Shown: one piece after another, positions 59,985 through 64,000 of the stretch
How the letters are laid out: each line of letters opens with the position of its first letter
Numbering within the stretch: the stretch's first letter is position 1
NCBI GenBank assembly: GCA_023230585.1
Contig: JALNXB010000002.1
Location: 1 to 64,000 of the forward strand
DNA from: a bacterium
GTDB taxonomy: Bacteria > Ratteibacteria > UBA8468 > B48-G9 > JAFGKM01
DNA: 64,000 nucleotides
Direction of reading: 5' to 3'
The notes under the pieces: generated by a model
The model's input: only the letters and a program-made list of their open reading frames with translations
Told to the model about the DNA's origin: nothing
Databases searched by the model: none
Program-made: the position numbers and the translations under genes

Positions 59985-60330
59985 TTTCTCCCCTCATTCC
60001 TCTTTGCGAGCAAGAATACTGCTATTTTGCCCTCTCCCCTTGGGTCTTGTCCCGAGTACCCCGAGGGAGGGGAGGAGTGCTGGTGCGAAGAGTAATGAGC
60101 ATCGTTTGGCAAGGCAGAGAGTCGGTGAACTGCCCTCGCTGATTGGAGCCCGTAGGGCAAGAAAGGGTGAGGGTTTATCCCGAATTCTTTTCTGAGGGAT
60201 TTCTTAGCGTGACAATTCTCTCGGGCATACTCGGGATAAACTCGCCGAAGGCGGAAAGGAATACCTTCCTTCTTTGCCCTCTCCCCTTGAGGGAGAGGAA
60301 TTAAGGGTGGGGGGGGGTGCAAAGAGTTTA
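59985..60330. repeat. Mosaic of dispersed repeats incl. structured block copy 2
   Basis: Contains the second ~145-bp structured block (60029-60172, matching 52861-53007), the GTGACAAT...CTCGCCGAAGGCGG module, and the CCCTCTCCCCTTGAGGGAGA hairpin (60278-60297). Two micro-inserts interrupt host palindromes at 60043-60063 and 60217-60240. Between 60330 and 60469 nothing else is recognised. Confidence 0.75.
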
Positions 60331-60469
60331 ATGGGATGAGGTTTATCCGTTATTTTGTGGCATTGGGTAGTGAGATTAAGCAATATTCTGAAGGCGAAAG
60401 AATGAAAAAATCAAAAAAATAAATAAGAACTAATATAGTTTTGCTTTAATACTATAAGGGGGGGTAAGT

Positions 60470-62209
60470 ATGGACTTAAATAAATGGAAAGAAGAAGTTA
60501 AGAAATTCAAGGCAAAGATAAAAGAAAATCCAAGTGATATAAAAGCATATATTAGTTTAGCAGAGGCTTACAAAAAATTAGATAACTACCCATCTGTAAT
60601 TAAAACTTGTGAACAAGCACTAAAAAATAATCCAGATGATGAAAAAATATATTTATATTCTGGTCTGACTTACTGTGACCTTGAATGTTATGAAGAGGCA
60701 ATAGAAATATTGAGACAAGCAATAGAGATTAATCCAAAATTTGCAAAAGCTTATGCCAGTTTAGGTGAAATTTACAATAAACTTAAACATTTTGAAGACG
60801 CAATAAATGTATTAACTAAAGCAATAAGTTTAAACCCAGTATCAGCAAAGGCTTACTATCAATTAGGTATAACTTATAATGAACTTGAACAGTATGAAGA
60901 TGCAATAAAAGTATTAGATAAAGCAATAAGTTTAAATCTTGAATCTGTAGGAGCTTACATTCAATTAGGCATAGCTTACAATGAACTTAAACAGTATGAA
61001 TATGCAATAAATGTATTAAATAAGGTAATAAGCTTAGAGCCAAAATCAGCATACGCTTATTTGCAATTAGGATATGCAAATTTTTGCTTGCAAAAGCATT
61101 CTGAAGCAATAAAAGCATATAAACAAGGAATCGAAATTGAACCAGAATTTGTAGAGGCATATTTCCTACTAGGTTTAACCTATGAATTTACAAAACAATA
61201 TGCCGAATCTGTAAAAGCGTATAAACAAGCAATAGAGGTTGATCCAAAGTTTGTGGAATCCTATGCTAATTTAGGAGAGATTTATAATAACCTTGAACAA
61301 TATACGAAAGCGATTGAAGTGTTGAAACAAGCAATAGAGATTGATCCAGAATATCTGGAATCGTACTATCAATTAGGCATATCCTACAATAATACTGAAC
61401 AGTATGCCGATGCAATAAAAGTATTAAATGAAGTAATAAGTTTGGACCCAAAATCAGCAGGAGCTTACATTCAATTAGGCATAGCTTACAATGAACTTAA
61501 ACAGTATGCCGATGCAAAAAAAGTATTAAATAAGGTAATAATCTTAGACCCAAAATCAGCAGGAGCTTACTATCAATTAGGTGTAGCTTACAATGGTCTT
61601 AAACAGCATAAGGAAGCAACAGAAGTGTTGAAGCAATCTATAAAGATTGATCCAGAATTTGTGGAACCATATATCTACTTGGGTGCAGCTTATACTGTTC
61701 TTAAACAATATGAAGAGGTAATCAAGGTATCAAATAAAGCAATAAGTTTAAATCCTAAATTGACAATTGCTTATTTCTTCTTAGGGAATTCTAATTTTTT
61801 CTTACAAAAATATTCTGAAGCAATAAAAGCATATAAAAAAGCTATAGAGATTGATTCGGAATTTGAAGGAGCATATCTCGGTTTAGGTGAAACTTATATT
61901 GATCTTAAACAGTATGATGGCGCAATTAAGAAATTAGATAAAGCAATAAGCTTAGATCCAAAATGTGATGAAGCTTACTACAATTTAGGTAGAGCTTACA
62001 ATGAACTTGAGCAGTATGAAGATGCGAATGAAATGCTAAACAAAGCAGTAGAATTAAATCCAAAATATGTAGATGCGTATTTGTTATTAGGGAAGGTCTA
62101 TCTAAAAGAAGGAAAAGTTGCATCTGCCCAAAAGCAATATAAGATTCTAAAAAAACTTGATAAAAAACTAGCAGATGAACTTTTAAAAATAATTGAAAAC
62201 GGGGATTAA
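60470..62209 (+). CDS. Large cytoplasmic TPR protein (about 16 repeats)
   Basis: 579-aa protein consisting almost wholly of 34-residue TPR motifs with the canonical pattern AYxxLGxxYxxLxQYxxAIxVLxxAIxLxP. No signal peptide or other domain; a short basic N-terminus (NKWKEEVKKFKAKIKENP). Alternate repeats are so alike at DNA level that tandem expansion is evident (61380-61560). Starts after GGGGGGGT, an unusual G-run in place of a normal ribosome-binding site. Likely a protein-interaction scaffold. Confidence 0.88.
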   Translation: MDLNKWKEEVKKFKAKIKENPSDIKAYISLAEAYKKLDNYPSVIKTCEQALKNNPDDEKIYLYSGLTYCDLECYEEAIEILRQAIEINPKFAKAYASLGEIYNKLKHFEDAINVLTKAISLNPVSAKAYYQLGITYNELEQYEDAIKVLDKAISLNLESVGAYIQLGIAYNELKQYEYAINVLNKVISLEPKSAYAYLQLGYANFCLQKHSEAIKAYKQGIEIEPEFVEAYFLLGLTYEFTKQYAESVKAYKQAIEVDPKFVESYANLGEIYNNLEQYTKAIEVLKQAIEIDPEYLESYYQLGISYNNTEQYADAIKVLNEVISLDPKSAGAYIQLGIAYNELKQYADAKKVLNKVIILDPKSAGAYYQLGVAYNGLKQHKEATEVLKQSIKIDPEFVEPYIYLGAAYTVLKQYEEVIKVSNKAISLNPKLTIAYFFLGNSNFFLQKYSEAIKAYKKAIEIDSEFEGAYLGLGETYIDLKQYDGAIKKLDKAISLDPKCDEAYYNLGRAYNELEQYEDANEMLNKAVELNPKYVDAYLLLGKVYLKEGKVASAQKQYKILKKLDKKLADELLKIIENGD

Positions 62210-62225
62210 GTTAAAATTAAATCTC

Positions 62226-62477
62226 TTACACTTTTTTGTCAGTGTCTAAGAGTTTTTTCACTATTAAACTTGTGCCTATTGCTACCAAAACAACAGCAGC
62301 TTTTGTGGTCTGTTTCATAGGGGCTGAGTTGTTACCAAAACAAGTAGAGGTAAAGTCCTCGCAGTTGTTTAAAACAAAATTATATTTACCGTTGTAATCC
62401 TTCGGATTTCTGTATGTTTTTTTGATATTGTACCTTCCTTTTAGGTTGTAATAATTGCATAACTCCTGCCTCCACAA
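62226..62477 (-). pseudogene. Truncated LRAT-like (NlpC/P60-related) fragment
   Basis: 83 codons from a TTG start. The NNCEDFTSTCFGN motif matches the C-terminal catalytic-Cys block (NNCEHF) of LRAT-domain acyltransferases/thiol hydrolases, followed by a hydrophobic helix (AAVVLVAIGTSLIV). The N-terminal half with the catalytic His is missing, and no coding remnant is seen upstream before the arsR promoter. Probably a decayed gene; a small membrane-anchored protein is the alternative. Confidence 0.5.
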
Positions 62478-62528
62478 GCATAAATACCTATATGCTATAA
62501 AACGTCAAAAATCTTATATTTTAAGGTG

Positions 62529-62566
62529 TTGACAAACAAAATATGAGCGGTATAACTATATAGTTA
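62529..62566 (+). promoter_or_regulatory. arsR promoter with palindromic operator
   Basis: TTGACA (62529-62534), 16 bp, TATAAC (62551-62556). A perfect 14-bp palindrome TAACTATATAGTTA (62553-62566) overlaps the -10, where an ArsR dimer would block transcription. Confidence 0.65.
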
Positions 62567-62591
62567 AATGCCTATGTAAAAGGAGTGGTAA

Positions 62592-62927
62592 ATGTTTTTA
62601 ATAGAAAAAAAATTAAAGGCGCTAGCTAATAAAAATCGCCTTCGCATTATAAAAATGCTTGAAAAAGAGGATTTGTGTGTTTGTGAAATAACAGCAGTAC
62701 TTGGAATAAAGCAACCTTCTGTTACGGGACATCTTTTAAAATTGAAAGAGGCAGGTATCATAGGTGAGCGACAAAAAGGACTCTTTACAGAATTCTTTCT
62801 TCTGCGGGAAGAAACCCTTATTGAGTTACAGAGAGAAATCTTAAAAATTATTAATAATGTTCCGCAAGTTAAAAGGGATTCTTTAAAAATTAAAACTATT
62901 GACAGATACAAACTTGTAAAGAAATAA
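62592..62927 (+). CDS. arsR: ArsR-family metalloid/metal-responsive repressor
   Basis: 111-aa winged-helix repressor: LKALANKNRLRIIKML, metal-binding EDLCVCEITAVLG (the ArsR Cys pair of the alpha3 site), recognition helix IKQPSVTGHLLKLKEAG. It would release DNA on As(III)/Sb(III) or a related thiophilic metal. AAAGGAG ribosome-binding site. The permease starts 2 bp after its stop. Confidence 0.92.
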   Translation: MFLIEKKLKALANKNRLRIIKMLEKEDLCVCEITAVLGIKQPSVTGHLLKLKEAGIIGERQKGLFTEFFLLREETLIELQREILKIINNVPQVKRDSLKIKTIDRYKLVKK

Positions 62928-62929
62928 AA

Positions 62930-64000
62930 ATGAAAACAATATTCAAAGAATGGCAAAAGTTTTCTGTGGTAATATTAATATTTGTATTTTTCTACTTTTT
63001 CCCTCTATCCTTACTTTCATTTAGAAATCCTTTATTTGAAGCCTTTGCACTGCTTCAGGAATATGCCAAAAAACACGTTCTTTTATGTTTAGTTCCAGCA
63101 TTTTTTATAGCTGGTGCAATCTCTGTTTTTGTTAGTCAGAGCACAGTATTAAAATATTTTGGTCCTAAAGCAAAAAAAGCACTTGCGTATGGAGTTGCTT
63201 CTATCTCTGGGACTATCCTTGCTGTCTGTTCTTGCACCGTGTTGCCGCTATTCTCTGGTATTTATAGGCGTGGGGCTGGGTTAGGTCCCGCAACTACTTT
63301 TCTATATTCTGGTCCTGCAATAAACATTATGGCAATTATCCTTACTGCAAAAGTTTTGGGTTGGGAATTGGGTGTTGCAAGGGCAGTTGGTGCTATTTTC
63401 TTCAGTATCATTATTGGGCTTCTTATGCACCTTATTTTTATAAAAGAGGAGCGTCAAAGGCAGGTTGAAAATAACTCCTTAGAGCTTGATGAAGAAGAAG
63501 AAACCAGAAGTATTAAACAAAATATAGTTTATTTGTTTACAATGGTAGGAATTCTGATATTTGCTAATTTTGCAAGACCTAATAGTAGCGATACTTTAAT
63601 CTTTCGAATAATATTCACTCTCAAATGGTATATAACAGGCACGTTACTACTTTTTTTATCCTTTATACTGAGAAAATGGTTTCAAAAAAAGGAGATTAGG
63701 GAATGGGTTGATGCAACATGGATATTTGCAAAACAGATACTACCACTACTTCTTATAGGTGTTTTTGTTGCAGGATTTCTGCTTGGCAGACCAGGATATG
63801 AAGGATTTATTCCAAATAAATTTGTAGTAACTCTTGTTGGCGGAAACACTTTTTTTGCCAATTTTTTTGCTTCTCTTGTAGCAGCGTTTATGTATTTTGC
63901 CACTCTAACGGAGATACCAATATTACAAGGACTTATCGGTTCGGGTATGGGTAAAGGTCCTGCATTGGCGTTGCTTCTTGCTGGTCCTGCTCTCAGTTTG
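62930..64000 (+). CDS. ArsP/SO_0444-type permease (partial, runs off window)
   Basis: At least 357 aa of a membrane protein with eight or more helices, open to the window edge. The motif AVCSCTVLPLFSGIYRRGAG followed by LGPATTFLYSGPAINIMAI, and the second-half ATLTEIPILQGLIGSGMGKG, mark the DUF318/ArsP_1 permease family. Members export organoarsenicals (ArsP) or copper/zinc (SO_0444). Cys of CSCT is the likely metal contact. Directly coupled to arsR, so arsenic export is the best inference. Transmembrane loops contain an acidic linker (LELDEEEET). Confidence 0.85.
   Translation, partial: MKTIFKEWQKFSVVILIFVFFYFFPLSLLSFRNPLFEAFALLQEYAKKHVLLCLVPAFFIAGAISVFVSQSTVLKYFGPKAKKALAYGVASISGTILAVCSCTVLPLFSGIYRRGAGLGPATTFLYSGPAINIMAIILTAKVLGWELGVARAVGAIFFSIIIGLLMHLIFIKEERQRQVENNSLELDEEEETRSIKQNIVYLFTMVGILIFANFARPNSSDTLIFRIIFTLKWYITGTLLLFLSFILRKWFQKKEIREWVDATWIFAKQILPLLLIGVFVAGFLLGRPGYEGFIPNKFVVTLVGGNTFFANFFASLVAAFMYFATLTEIPILQGLIGSGMGKGPALALLLAGPALSL

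Noticed and set aside
59918..60322. 134-codon minus-strand frame and 82-codon plus-strand frame
   Set aside because: They consist wholly of the repeat mosaic and its inserts.

Overview
The window is chromosomal DNA from an AT-rich bacterium. A Gram-negative envelope is suggested by an AsmA/DUF748-type giant protein, a probable outer-membrane beta-barrel ending in Phe, many signal peptides and a lipoprotein. The gene set resembles uncultured PVC/Omnitrophota-like candidate lineages: ceramidase-like proteins, TIM-barrel sugar isomerase-like proteins, a GH106-like glycosidase, KARAEY-type TPR proteins and ankyrin proteins. That placement is an inference from gene content; no rRNA is present. The genetic code looks standard, since TAA, TAG and TGA all end intact genes.

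Layout. 1-712: leader and eight-repeat type I-C CRISPR array, followed at once by one orphan type I-E repeat. 784-3187: IS3 OrfA remnant, class-C-type serine hydrolase, zinc-ribbon lipoprotein. 3689-9522: secreted ankyrin protein, small Cys protein, AsmA-like protein. 9820-17043: DMT transporter, LDH2-type dehydrogenase, TIM-barrel protein, beta-barrel, catalase, YbaN-like protein. 17147-20408: a TPR/SGNH gene broken by one in-frame TAG, and a second ankyrin protein. 20459-25090: tRNA-His, M19 dipeptidase, tRNA-Arg, MFS transporter, homoserine dehydrogenase, anchored coiled-coil protein. 25388-31171: thrC-thrB, then a K+ uptake operon with a split TrkA (two genes), an unlisted 48-aa membrane protein joined by ATGA overlaps on both sides, and TrkH. 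31086-38216 (minus): copper ATPase, TIM-barrel protein, two paralogous secreted carbohydrate-binding-like proteins around a ceramidase-like protein, miaB. 38492-45788: protein kinase, HDAC-family deacetylase, GH106-like glycosidase, homocysteine methyltransferase, and a PriA that has lost its ATPase motifs. 45924-49262: secreted TPR protein, rarA, 5-FTHF cyclo-ligase, thioredoxin. 49274-55934: decayed tandem duplication of a ceramidase-like/(alcohol dehydrogenase)/AMMECR1 block, split by a complete IS50-group insertion sequence. 56088-64000: AEC transporter, nitrilase-family hydrolase, two unknown proteins, a large TPR protein, a truncated LRAT-like fragment, ArsR regulator and a permease running off the end.

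The most notable item is the insertion sequence at 50990-52640. It has Tn5-like 19-bp ends, a perfect 9-bp target duplication, the YREK transposase signature, and an unusual divergently encoded AbrB-like passenger with an operator-like dyad over the transposase -10. Between genes, several dispersed palindromic repeat families recur. Three families carry a ~21-24 bp 'CTCGGG..TACTCGGGATAAA' insert in or near the middle, and a ~145-bp block present twice can fold into consecutive hairpins.

Gene cooperation: hom, thrC and thrB supply aspartate-to-threonine flux; trkA1/trkA2/small protein/trkH form a K+ importer; the ceramidase-like, TIM-barrel, CBM-like and GH106-like genes point to breakdown of complex glycoconjugates.
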